Of a DNA stretch of 64,000 nucleotides, positions 34,002-43,387 are shown in pieces. Each line of letters opens with the position of its first letter. Position 1 is the stretch's first letter. Below the pieces are notes generated by a model that saw only the letters and a program-made list of their open reading frames with translations, was not told where the DNA came from and ran no database searches. The DNA comes from Actinomycetes bacterium. Lineage in GTDB: Bacteria > Actinomycetota > Coriobacteriia > Coriobacteriales > UBA8131. Location: assembly GCA_009787085.1 (NCBI GenBank), contig WRGR01000044.1, forward strand, positions 1 to 64,000, read 5' to 3'. Both the position numbers and the translations under genes were made by a program.

Positions 34002-35164
34002 GTGTCGTTCCCCATCCTGATCTCTTCGTCCGTTAAATAGCAGGCCGGGTCGGACTCCCAGAAATCGCCACTGACAGCCTCAGCCCGGGTGCGAAAATTG
34101 CCGTTGCAGACATCCAAAAAGGTACAACTGGCACATCTTCCCTTTAGCAGCGGCTTGCGGTCGCGTAGGCCAGCTAATATCGGATGCGCGGCCTCACGCC
34201 ATATCTCGGAGAAGGGCTTGTTTTTGACGTTCCCAAAGCTGTACTGGCCGCTGAACTGGTCAGCATGGACGTTTCCCTCGTTGTCAACACAGCCGATAGC
34301 GATGCCCGAACGGTTGCCGCCGTTGCGGCGCAGCATCTGCAGGATGGCCGGATCCTTCATCTTCAGGTAGAGGTAAACACCGTCAGCATGGTTGTCGACG
34401 GTCAGGACCTCTTTGCTCAGGCCCTTCTCCCTCATTCTCATAGTTCGCTCGATTATTCTTTCCATCACAGCCCGGGACTGCTCCGCTGAGATGTCTTGCT
34501 GCCGCATCGAGTGGCCTCGTCCGGAGTAGACCAAATGGTAGAAACAGACCCGGTCGACTTGTTCTGCCTCTAAAAGGTCGAAGATACTATCGATTTCTGT
34601 GTAGTTGTGCTTGTTGATGGTGAAGCGCAGCCCCACCCGTTGCCCCACGGCCACACAGTTGCGGATCCCCGCCAATGCTTGCGCAAAGGCTCCGTCCTGG
34701 CCACGGAAGCGGTCGTTGGTCGGCTCTAGGCCATCTAGGCTGATGCCCACGTAGCCGACCCCCAGCTCTTTGAGTTTGGCGGCCATCTCTGGGTCGATCA
34801 AGGTACCGTTGGTCGATAGGGTAGCGCGAATGCCGCGCTGGACGGCATGGGCGATCAGCTCAAGGATGTCCTGACGCATCAGCGGCTCACCGCCCGAAAA
34901 CAGCAGCACTGGGCTTTGAAACGCCGCTAAATCATCGATCAAGGCCCGAGCCTGGCCATTGTCCAACTCGTTTTGATAGGCTTTGTCCTGCGATGCACTG
35001 TAGCAATGCGCACAGCGCAGGTTGCATGTCCTAGTGCAGTTCCAGACGACCACCGGCCCTTTGCCTGTCGACACGCCATGGGTGCCACGAGCAGTTTCGG
35101 AGGTATACCGCAGGCTGTCTCCATAATGCTCGGCCCCGGTAAGTAGCTTGGTAATACTGATCAT
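33998..35164 (-). CDS. nirJ1: Heme biosynthesis radical SAM protein NirJ1-like (AhbC family)
   Basis: MISITKLLTGAEHYGDSLRY...VVVWNCTRTCNLRCAHCYSASQDK...LLFSGGEPLMRQDILELIAHA; C-terminal GRCASCTFLDVCNGN. Confidence 0.85.
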   Translation of the reverse strand: MISITKLLTGAEHYGDSLRYTSETARGTHGVSTGKGPVVVWNCTRTCNLRCAHCYSASQDKAYQNELDNGQARALIDDLAAFQSPVLLFSGGEPLMRQDILELIAHAVQRGIRATLSTNGTLIDPEMAAKLKELGVGYVGISLDGLEPTNDRFRGQDGAFAQALAGIRNCVAVGQRVGLRFTINKHNYTEIDSIFDLLEAEQVDRVCFYHLVYSGRGHSMRQQDISAEQSRAVMERIIERTMRMREKGLSKEVLTVDNHADGVYLYLKMKDPAILQMLRRNGGNRSGIAIGCVDNEGNVHADQFSGQYSFGNVKNKPFSEIWREAAHPILAGLRDRKPLLKGRCASCTFLDVCNGNFRTRAEAVSGDFWESDPACYLTDEEIRMGNDT

Positions 35165-35321
35165 TTGGCTCCTATGGTTGCTTCCGATACGACACTTAAA
35201 GATATTATCACGTGATCCAGAGGATCAAAACGACTTTGTAGCCCGGCCATATGCATGTTGAAGCAACATTGTAATTTGGCTGCTGCTGTTTGATAGGCTG
35301 TTCGGGCTCTACAATATAAGG

Positions 35322-36269
35322 ATGCCAGAGATACCAGAGAACACCTCGCTGAATTCGCCACCTTCGGAATTGACCGCTTGCCGGCTTTGCCCCCGTGCTT
35401 GTCAGACCAACCGCGCAGTCGGGAAACGGGGAGTTTGCGGTGCCGACGATACGCTGCAAGTAGCACGGGCTGCCCTGCACTTCTGGGAAGAGCCGCCGAT
35501 CTCTGGAGAAAACGGGTCTGGAACTGTGTTCTTCGCCAACTGCCCTTTACATTGCTGCTATTGCCAAAACGCCGAGATCTCCGAGGGGCGGGTCGGCCGA
35601 GCCATCAGCATACAGCGGCTGGCGGATATTTTTCTGGAGCTACAAGAACAAGGCGCACTGAACATCAACTTGGTCACTGCCAGCCAGTACGCCCTGCAGG
35701 TCATCGAGGCCGCCGCTGCCGCCCGCCAGAGTGGGATGAGGTTGCCGATAGTCTGGAACAGCTCCGGCTATGAGGCCATCACCACCATCCGGGCGCTGCG
35801 GGGTACAGTCGATGCCTGGCTGATGGATTTCCGCTACGCCTCGCCCGAGCTGGCTCGCCGTTACTCACAGGCCCCTGATTACCCCCAAGTTGCCGAAATG
35901 GCCGTTGCGGCAGCCTTCGAGCAGTCCGGAAGCTACCGCCTGAATGCCGCCGGCCATTTGACCAGCGGTTTGGTGGTGCGCTTCTTACTGCTGCCCGGAC
36001 AGCTAGACGATGCTGTCCGCTGCTTGAACACGGTGTTTGAGATCTGTGGAGATCAAGCTTGTTACTCTTTGATGAGCCAATACACACCGCCCGCTAAAGC
36101 GGTGCCGAACATGCCTGAGCTGTCCGAGCCGGTCAGTCAACGTGACTACAACTGGTTGATCGACCATGCCTTGGATCTCGGTATCAGCAACAGCTTCATG
36201 CAAGAGGGGACGTGCGCCGAAGCAAGCTTCATACCGCCCTTTGACCTGACAGGAGTACTACAGAGATGA
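35322..36269 (+). CDS. Radical SAM PflX-like protein (COG1313-type)
   Basis: CRLCPRACQTNRAVGKRGVCGADDTLQVARAALHFWEEPPISGENGSGTVFFANCPLHCCYCQNAEIS. Confidence 0.85.
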   Translation: MPEIPENTSLNSPPSELTACRLCPRACQTNRAVGKRGVCGADDTLQVARAALHFWEEPPISGENGSGTVFFANCPLHCCYCQNAEISEGRVGRAISIQRLADIFLELQEQGALNINLVTASQYALQVIEAAAAARQSGMRLPIVWNSSGYEAITTIRALRGTVDAWLMDFRYASPELARRYSQAPDYPQVAEMAVAAAFEQSGSYRLNAAGHLTSGLVVRFLLLPGQLDDAVRCLNTVFEICGDQACYSLMSQYTPPAKAVPNMPELSEPVSQRDYNWLIDHALDLGISNSFMQEGTCAEASFIPPFDLTGVLQR

Positions 36270-36281
36270 AAGGGTCAAGAA

Positions 36282-37355
36282 TTGAACCTGTCCGATTTTG
36301 ACTATGAACTACCAGAAGCATCCATAGCCCAAAAGCCTTGCGAGCAGCGTGACGGCTCACGCCTGATGGTCATCGACCGTGCCAGCGGCCGAGTCGAGCA
36401 TCGCCACTTCTACGATTTGCCTAGCTACCTGAGAGCCGGTGACGTGCTGGTGTTCAACGACTCCCGGGTCATTCCAGCCCGCCTCTTTGGAGAAAAGCAG
36501 GGCACCGGGGCAAAAATCGAGCTGCTCTTGATCCACCCCTTGTCTGGGCATGAGATCAGCGACTTGGAATGGCTGGTGTTGGCCAAGCCGGCACGCCGCC
36601 TGAAGGTCGGCGACCGGGTGGCAATCGCTCCGGGCTTCTCAGCTGTCATAACGGCCAAACACGACGATGGCAGTCTGGACGCGGTTTTCGAGACAGAGCT
36701 GGGCATGTTGGCAGACCTCCATAGCAACGGCACGATGCCCCTGCCGCCATACATCAAACGGACAGCCGAGGCCGCCGACAGCGAGCGTTACCAGACAGTC
36801 TACGCCAGCGACCCCGGTTCAGTTGCTGCTCCCACTGCCGGCCTACACTTCACACCGGACATCCTGCAACAGTGCAGCGCAAGGGGAGTGCAGTTGGCAA
36901 AACTGACGCTTCACGTTGGCCTCGGCACCTTCCGCGCCGTTCAAGAAAGCCAGATCGAGCAACACCAGATGCACGAGGAATGGTACCGGGTAGGCCAAGG
37001 GACAGCAGTGGCCATAAACGCAGCCAAACAGGAAGGCCGACGGGTGATCTGTGTCGGCACCACCTCGGTAAGAAGCCTAGAAAGCGCCGCCCAGGCTGCT
37101 AGCGGGACTGGGAGCAAGGGCAGAGCGACAGGCATAGTGCGCCCGGGCTGGCAGAAGACCGACATCTTCATCTACCCCGGCTACCAATTCAAGATAACTG
37201 ACGCGATGATCACCAACTTCCACCTACCAAAGTCAACACTGCTGATGCTGGTGTCGGCTTTCTATGACCGAGAGAAGATACTGTCAGCCTACAGCCAAGC
37301 AGTAACCGAGGGTTACCGCTTCTTCAGCTACGGCGACGCAATGCTGATACTGTAG
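36282..37355 (+). CDS. queA: S-adenosylmethionine:tRNA ribosyltransferase-isomerase (TTG start)
   Basis: LSDFDYELPEASIAQKPCEQRDGSRLMVIDR...FNDSRVIPARLFGEK...SVAAPTAGLHFTPDIL...ITNFHLPKSTLLMLVSAF. Confidence 0.95.
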   Translation: MNLSDFDYELPEASIAQKPCEQRDGSRLMVIDRASGRVEHRHFYDLPSYLRAGDVLVFNDSRVIPARLFGEKQGTGAKIELLLIHPLSGHEISDLEWLVLAKPARRLKVGDRVAIAPGFSAVITAKHDDGSLDAVFETELGMLADLHSNGTMPLPPYIKRTAEAADSERYQTVYASDPGSVAAPTAGLHFTPDILQQCSARGVQLAKLTLHVGLGTFRAVQESQIEQHQMHEEWYRVGQGTAVAINAAKQEGRRVICVGTTSVRSLESAAQAASGTGSKGRATGIVRPGWQKTDIFIYPGYQFKITDAMITNFHLPKSTLLMLVSAFYDREKILSAYSQAVTEGYRFFSYGDAMLIL

Positions 37356-37495
37356 GGTTTCCTCAACACTTAACTTTACATAAGATATATTATCAGACTT
37401 TTTTTAGCAACCTAATCGGAGACTTTGCCTGATAGTTCTTTAATGAGGCACCGAAGTGCAGTCATTAATGCGGCATTAACCGAACCGGCATCTCC

Positions 37496-38053
37496 CTAGC
37501 TCACATAATCTAAGCTGCGCATGGCCTGGATCGTCTGCTCGATCAGCTCGTCAAGCGTCCAGCCGAGTTTATCGGCTCCGGCCTGGATCGTTTCTCTGGA
37601 CACTCCGGCGGCAAAGCTCGGCTGCTTGAACTTTTTCTTTACCGATTTCACTTCCAAGTCTTGGACACTTCCCGAAGGGCGCATCACCGCCACCGCACCG
37701 ATTAGGCCGGTCAGCTCGTCGGCGGCATAGAGGATCTTCTCCATCTCTGACTCCGGCTGGTAGGTGGTGTTCGTCATGCCCCAGCCGTGGCTCATTGCTG
37801 ATCGGATCACGCCCTCGTCAACATCATGGGCACGCAGCAGCTCCACGCCTTTGACGCAGTGCTCATCGGCGAACTGCTCATAGTCGATGTCATGCAAGGC
37901 ACCAACCGCATACCAGTAGTCCTCGTTGCCGGGGTCATGGCTTTGGGCATACCAAGCCAAAACGCCGCCGACTATGCGGGAGTGCTGGATATGGAAGTCC
38001 TCGCTGTTGTACTCCTTGACAAGCTGATCGGCCTGCTCTCTGCTGGGGATCAT
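37496..38053 (-). CDS. HD-domain (HDIG-type) protein
   Basis: HIQHSRIVGGVLAWYAQSHDPGNEDYWYAVGALHDIDYEQFADEHCVKGVELLRAHDVDEGVIRSAMSHGWG. Confidence 0.8.
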   Translation of the reverse strand: MIPSREQADQLVKEYNSEDFHIQHSRIVGGVLAWYAQSHDPGNEDYWYAVGALHDIDYEQFADEHCVKGVELLRAHDVDEGVIRSAMSHGWGMTNTTYQPESEMEKILYAADELTGLIGAVAVMRPSGSVQDLEVKSVKKKFKQPSFAAGVSRETIQAGADKLGWTLDELIEQTIQAMRSLDYVS

Positions 38054-38195
38054 ATGTTTCCTCTCGTTTGTCTGGACGCATTGCCCATATCTATCGGCAC
38101 TGCGAAAACCACGAACCATAAAGTCGCAGCCTTTGCCCAACCTTTGCCCTCGCCAGTAGCCTAGGAGATAGCGACTCTGAGTCCGCAACGACTGT

Positions 38196-38221
38196 AGTAT
38201 AGTAAAACATACTACTATACT
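38196..38221. promoter_or_regulatory. 9-bp inverted repeat, candidate operator upstream of the DUF362 gene
   Basis: AGTATAGTA-AAACATAC-TACTATACT; ends about 10 nt before the ORF start at 38232. Confidence 0.55.
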
Positions 38222-38231
38222 GCCTGTAGAA

Positions 38232-39419
38232 ATGAGAAGAGGGATAAGCCCCATGCCCCAGCAGCAACAGCCCAACAGCGGCACAGCCAGCGCCGCGAAA
38301 GTCTATTTCACATCAATGAAGCTCAAGGACGGTCAAAGCCTGCCCTCTAAGCTCGACTGCCTTTGCCGCAGCGCCGGCCTGGCCGACATCGACTTCGACC
38401 GTCAGTTCACGGCGATTAAAATACATTTCGGAGAGGCTGGCAACCTCGCCTACCTACGCCCCAATTACGCCAAAGTGCTTGTTGATCTGGTGCGCGAGTT
38501 GGGTGGTCGGCCATTCTTGACTGACTGCAACACCCTTTATCCCGGCCGTCGTAAGAACGCCTTGGAACACCTGGAGCTAGCCTACGAGCACGGCTTCTCG
38601 CCTTTCTCCACTGGCTGCCATATCATTATCGGTGACGGCTTAACCGGAAGCGACGAGGTGCTGGTGCCGGTAAACGGTGGCCAGTATTTAAAGGCAGCCA
38701 AGATCGGCCGGGCGATCATGGATGCCGATATCCTGATTTCCCTGAACCATTTCAAAGGCCATATCGAAACCGGCTTCGGCGGTGCCATCAAGAATATCGG
38801 CATGGGCGCTGGCTCACGGGCGGGTAAGATGGAAATGCACGCTTCGACCGGCCCCAAGATCAACAGCAAGGCCTGCATCGGCTGCCAAAAGTGCAGCCGC
38901 TACTGTGCGTCCGATGCCATCGGTTATCCTGAGCCGGATAAAAAGGCGGTCATCGACTCACAGAAGTGTGTGGAATGCGGCCACTGCATCAGCGCCTGCC
39001 CGACCGATGCCATATACTCCGGGTTCGATGAGGCATCCGAGCTTTTGGCAGCTAAGATCGCCGAGTACACCAAAGCCGTCTTGGACGGTCGCCCACACTT
39101 CCACATCAACTTGGTTATCGACGTTTCGCCGCTCTGCGACTGCTGGAGTGCTAACGATTTGCCAATTGTCCCAGACGTCGGTTTCTTCGCTTCCAAAGAC
39201 CCGGTGGCCTTGGATATGGCCTCGGCCGATGCCGTCAATGCCCAGCCGGTGAACGCCAACTCTGATTTAGCAGCCGCCCTCGGCGGCCATGGCCACGGCT
39301 TCGAGGATCAAGACTACTTCATGGCCATCAACAGCCATTCCGATTGGCGTAAGACCTTGGAGCATGCTGAGAAGCTAGGTTTGGGCAGCTGCCGCTACGA
39401 TCTGGTCGAGGTGGGCTGA
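38232..39419 (+). CDS. DUF362 domain 4Fe-4S protein
   Basis: KVYFTSMKLKDGQSLPSKLDCLCRSAGLADIDFDRQFTAIKIHFGEAGNLAYLRPNYAKVLVDLVRELGGRPFLTDCNTLYPG...CIGCQKCSRYCASDAI...CVECGHCISACPTDAI. Confidence 0.9.
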   Translation: MRRGISPMPQQQQPNSGTASAAKVYFTSMKLKDGQSLPSKLDCLCRSAGLADIDFDRQFTAIKIHFGEAGNLAYLRPNYAKVLVDLVRELGGRPFLTDCNTLYPGRRKNALEHLELAYEHGFSPFSTGCHIIIGDGLTGSDEVLVPVNGGQYLKAAKIGRAIMDADILISLNHFKGHIETGFGGAIKNIGMGAGSRAGKMEMHASTGPKINSKACIGCQKCSRYCASDAIGYPEPDKKAVIDSQKCVECGHCISACPTDAIYSGFDEASELLAAKIAEYTKAVLDGRPHFHINLVIDVSPLCDCWSANDLPIVPDVGFFASKDPVALDMASADAVNAQPVNANSDLAAALGGHGHGFEDQDYFMAINSHSDWRKTLEHAEKLGLGSCRYDLVEVG

Positions 39420-39516
39420 GCGGCAGCTGCCCCTCGCCCGGCAAACTGCAACAGTGCCAACCTTGCGAGGCAGTATTGGCACTGGCACTGGCGTGGCAGC
39501 ATTAATCGGCGTTTCC

Positions 39517-41421
39517 CTAGACGTCCATCAACAGCGGGATGACCATCGGCCGTCGGCGACTACGCTCCCAAAGCAAGCTAGAGACCCGCTCGCGCAGGGC
39601 ACGCTGCAACTGGCGGGGGTTGGAGCGGTGCTCCTTGGCAAAGTCTGTGACGGTCCTGTCGACGATCGCCGTCAGGTCATCGATCAGCTTGCTGTCGTCA
39701 GAGCCGCTGACACCACGCATGATGATCTCTGGTTTGCCCACCAACTGGGAGTCTTTCTTGCGAATCACACAGACCACCGTGACCACACCATCGGAGGAAA
39801 GCGTCTGACGGTCTTTGAGCACCACTGCTGAGACATCTCCAACCGAGAGGCCGTCAACATAAACGATACCGCTCTCGACCGGCTCCCCCCTCTTCAGCTG
39901 GCCGTCCTCCATCAGCAAGGTGTCACCGCTGTCCAAAATGAATATCGATGACTCGGGGATGCCCACTGCCTTGGCCAAGTTGGCATGCGCCCGCAGGTGC
40001 TGTGCCTCGCCGTGAACGGGCATGAACGCCCGGGGCTGGGAGAGCACCATCATTAGCTTCAGCTCCTCGGCACTGCCATGGCCAGAAACATGCACCAAGG
40101 CGCGCTGTTTGTCGTAGATCTCAGCACCAGAGCGGGAGAGGGCATTGATCACCCGGGTCACCGCCGTCTCGTTGCCGGGCACCGGCGAGGCCGAGATGAT
40201 CACTGTATCGCCTTCCTCAATGTTTACTGTGCGGTGCTCGCTGTTGGCCATCCGGGCAAGTGCCGATAGTGGCTCGCCTTGGCTGCCAGTACACATCACA
40301 ACCAGCTGTTCGGGCGGTATGCCCTTGGCCTCGTAGGCATCGATCAGCCGACTGTCCTCGACCCGTAGGTAGCCAAGCTCACGGGCGATACGGGTGTTGG
40401 TGAGCATCGAACGTCCGGTCACCGCGATCTTCCGCCCGCTCTCCAAGGCCGCGTCACAGACCTGCTGGATACGGTGGATCTGACTGGAGAAGGAGGCCAC
40501 AATCACCCTCTGGCTAGCCGAGCTGATGATCTGTTTCAGGACTTTGCCAACCTCGGCCTCCGAGGTGGTAAAGCCGGGTTTGACTGCGTTAGTCGAGTCG
40601 GACATCAAGAGGTCCACACCGACCTGTGAGAACTTGGTGATTGCCGCAAAGTCAGTGCGAACACCGTCGATCGGCGTTTGGTCGAGCTTAAAGTCACCAG
40701 TGTGCAACACGTTGCCTGCTGGTGTGCTGATGAACAGGCCAAAGGAGGCCGGTATGGAATGGTTGACGCTGAAGAAGTCGACAGCAAAGCTACCTAGCGA
40801 GACATGCTCACCGGCCACCACCTCACGGAAATGGCGGTTTTTGATACGGTGTTCATCCAGCTTGCCCTCGATCAGCCCCAACGTCAACTTAGAACCGATG
40901 ATCTGGATACGCGAGTCATTCAGGTCCTTTAACAGAAACGGCAGGGCACCGGTATGGTCCTCGTGACCATGGGTGATGATCAGGGCACGCAGCCGTTTCT
41001 CGTTTTCCAAGATGTAGGTATAGTCCGGCAAGATCAAGTCGATGCCAGGATGGTTGTCGTCGGGGAACATCAGGCCGGCATCAACGACGATCATATCGTC
41101 ACCGTACTCGAAGACCGTCATGTTCTTGCCGATACCGTCCAAGCCGCCGAGCGGGATGATTCTCAGGGTACCGTTCTTGGTGCCCCGCTGCTGGCTTGTG
41201 CTTTTCTGATTGCCGTGATCACGCCGACCATCGGTCAAAGCTTGATCATGCTGGGCGGCAGCCAAAGTCTGTCTGCCTTGGCGACCCTTGGCCTGTCGGT
41301 TGCTGTTCCGTCGCTCCGTACTATTTGCTTGCCCCCTGCTGCCTTGTAGTGCCTTACTGCTCTTAGCATCGATATTGCGACGCACAAGAGAACCCGGATC
41401 CTTGCTCTTAGCCAAGGACAC
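39517..41421 (-). CDS. rnj: Ribonuclease J
   Basis: LRIIPLGGLDGIGKNMTVFEYGDDMIVVDAGLMFPDDNHPGIDLILPDYTYI...ITHGHEDHTGALPFLL...GSQGEPLSALARMANSEHRTVNIEEGDTVIISASPVPGNE. Confidence 0.94.
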   Translation of the reverse strand: MSLAKSKDPGSLVRRNIDAKSSKALQGSRGQANSTERRNSNRQAKGRQGRQTLAAAQHDQALTDGRRDHGNQKSTSQQRGTKNGTLRIIPLGGLDGIGKNMTVFEYGDDMIVVDAGLMFPDDNHPGIDLILPDYTYILENEKRLRALIITHGHEDHTGALPFLLKDLNDSRIQIIGSKLTLGLIEGKLDEHRIKNRHFREVVAGEHVSLGSFAVDFFSVNHSIPASFGLFISTPAGNVLHTGDFKLDQTPIDGVRTDFAAITKFSQVGVDLLMSDSTNAVKPGFTTSEAEVGKVLKQIISSASQRVIVASFSSQIHRIQQVCDAALESGRKIAVTGRSMLTNTRIARELGYLRVEDSRLIDAYEAKGIPPEQLVVMCTGSQGEPLSALARMANSEHRTVNIEEGDTVIISASPVPGNETAVTRVINALSRSGAEIYDKQRALVHVSGHGSAEELKLMMVLSQPRAFMPVHGEAQHLRAHANLAKAVGIPESSIFILDSGDTLLMEDGQLKRGEPVESGIVYVDGLSVGDVSAVVLKDRQTLSSDGVVTVVCVIRKKDSQLVGKPEIIMRGVSGSDDSKLIDDLTAIVDRTVTDFAKEHRSNPRQLQRALRERVSSLLWERSRRRPMVIPLLMDV

Positions 41422-41527
41422 CTCCGTTCATTATTACGCTCATGCCCGCATCCCGCAGGCCTGCTTGCTGCCGACAAGCATTTTTCTCACTATTGCTAAT
41501 CAGGTTATCACCTGTTACTATTATCGC

Positions 41528-42454
41528 TCAAAGCCCTACTGCGTCCATCACGGCACGCAGCTTCTGCTTCTGGGGCTCAGTGGCATCGATCAACGGTAAG
41601 CGCACTCCGCCGACATCGAAGCCGGCCATACTCATAGCGGCTTTGACCAATATCGGGTTAGATGTAGCGAAAAGTGCCTTCATCAACGGTTGGAGCTTTG
41701 AGTGACAAGATAAAGCCTGCCCAAAATCGCCCGCCGCCATAGCGTAAACGATCTCCCGCATGCCCTCCGGCACCACGTTGCCGGCAGTGGCAATCAGGCC
41801 ATAGCCGCCCATTGCCATCAGGGGTATTGTCGCTTGGTCATCTCCGGAGTAGACCGTGAAGCCCTCAGGTGCCCCACGGACGATCTCACCGATCTGCTCG
41901 AAATTGCCGCTGGCCTCTTTTACCGCCCGGATGTTGCCACAGTCGTTAGCCAGCCTCAAAGTGGTGGCAGCCTCCATGTTGATCACACAGCGACCGGGGA
42001 TGTTATAAAGGATCACCGGTATCGAAATAGCCTCGGCTATTGCCTTGAAGTGCTGGTAGATGCCTTCTTGGGGCGGCTTGTTGTAGTAGGGAACCACGGC
42101 CATGATCCCGTCTGCGCCCAGCTGTTCGGCCTCCTTGGCAAAGGCCACGGAGCTGGCGGTGCAGTAGTCGCCGACATTGGCAATAACCGGGGCCGCACCA
42201 GCCACGGCATCCAGCACTGCTTGGAACAGTTTCAACTTCTCGTCATGGGTCAGAGTCGATGACTCGCCAGTGGAGCCGCTGAGGATCAGGGCATCATTGC
42301 CCCGTCGCACTAAGTCGCAGGCCAGCTCTTGGGCGCGTTTAAGGTCAAGGCTGCGGTCGGCGGCAAACGGTGTGACCATCGCTGTGATCAGCCTACCAAA
42401 GGCCGGGGCAGCATTCTGGGCGGTGTTGCGAGAAGTATCGGGGGCGGTGTTCAT
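41528..42454 (-). CDS. dapA: 4-hydroxy-tetrahydrodipicolinate synthase
   Basis: FGRLITAMVTPFAADRSLDLKRAQELACDLVRRGNDALILSGSTGESSTLTHDEKLKLFQ...VVPYYNKPPQEGIYQHFKAIAEA...VILYNIPGRCVINM. Confidence 0.93.
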   Translation of the reverse strand: MNTAPDTSRNTAQNAAPAFGRLITAMVTPFAADRSLDLKRAQELACDLVRRGNDALILSGSTGESSTLTHDEKLKLFQAVLDAVAGAAPVIANVGDYCTASSVAFAKEAEQLGADGIMAVVPYYNKPPQEGIYQHFKAIAEAISIPVILYNIPGRCVINMEAATTLRLANDCGNIRAVKEASGNFEQIGEIVRGAPEGFTVYSGDDQATIPLMAMGGYGLIATAGNVVPEGMREIVYAMAAGDFGQALSCHSKLQPLMKALFATSNPILVKAAMSMAGFDVGGVRLPLIDATEPQKQKLRAVMDAVGL

Positions 42455-42539
42455 TTGGTTACCTCTTTCTTGGAAAACAGCAGTTGGCGTGGGGCAGTCT
42501 GCAAGGCGGGAAGGCCGAGTCCGGTATGGCTCCACTCCC

Positions 42540-43337
42540 CTACAGATCCAACAAATCCTCTAAACCAACAGTGAACCCGGGCAGGCTGGCAACCTTGCGG
42601 ACAGCCAGCAACACTCCGGGAAGATAGGACAGGCGGTCAATGGAGTCATGGCGGATGGTCAGAGTCTGGCCAAGGGAGCTCAAAATAACTTCTTGGTGAG
42701 CCATGAAGCCGCCGCCACGAACGCTATGGACGGGGATGCCGCCAACATCAGCACCCCGAGCACCTTGGCAGCCATCGATCTCACTGTCCCGCCCAGGGGC
42801 GGCCGAGCTGACACCCGCCGCCTTGCGGGCGGTCGCCATCTCCCGGGCGGTATTCACGGCCGTGCCGCTGGGGGCGTCTTTTTTGCCATCATGGTGGAAT
42901 TCGATAACCTCGACAGCTTCGAAGTAAACAGCTGCTTGTTTGGCAAAATACTGCATCAATACCGCTCCCAATGTAAAATTAGGGGCGAAAAAGAGGCCGC
43001 AACCCGGCTTAGCATTCTTATAAAGCTCTTGGAACTGTTCGATTCCCACCCCAGTTGTGCCAACCACGCAGTGAACACCGCGTGACAAGGCAGCTTTAAG
43101 TGTCGCTGGAACAGCAGCGGCAACTGTGAAATCCACCAGCACCTCTGCCCCCGAGACATCAATCGCCTGCTCTAAGTCGGCAAAAGCCGGGAGGCGTTGA
43201 CCTTGGGGCAGCAGCCACTCAGTTTCCGTGCTTGTCACATCGCAGACCGCAACAACTTCGATGTCGGCTTGGGCAGCCAGCTCGGGAACCAATATGCTCC
43301 CCATTCGCCCCCGATAGCCGTTGAATAGCAGTCTCAT
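42540..43337 (-). CDS. dapB: 4-hydroxy-tetrahydrodipicolinate reductase
   Basis: YRGRMGSILVPELAAQADIEVVAVCDV...VLVDFTVAAAVPATLKAALSRGVHCVVGTTG...APNFTLGAVLM...EVIEFHHDGKKDAPSGTAV. Confidence 0.93.
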   Translation of the reverse strand: MRLLFNGYRGRMGSILVPELAAQADIEVVAVCDVTSTETEWLLPQGQRLPAFADLEQAIDVSGAEVLVDFTVAAAVPATLKAALSRGVHCVVGTTGVGIEQFQELYKNAKPGCGLFFAPNFTLGAVLMQYFAKQAAVYFEAVEVIEFHHDGKKDAPSGTAVNTAREMATARKAAGVSSAAPGRDSEIDGCQGARGADVGGIPVHSVRGGGFMAHQEVILSSLGQTLTIRHDSIDRLSYLPGVLLAVRKVASLPGFTVGLEDLLDL

Positions 43338-43387
43338 AATAGCAAAACCTCCGTCCTTATCATCATGCCGTCATCATAGCGGCACAC

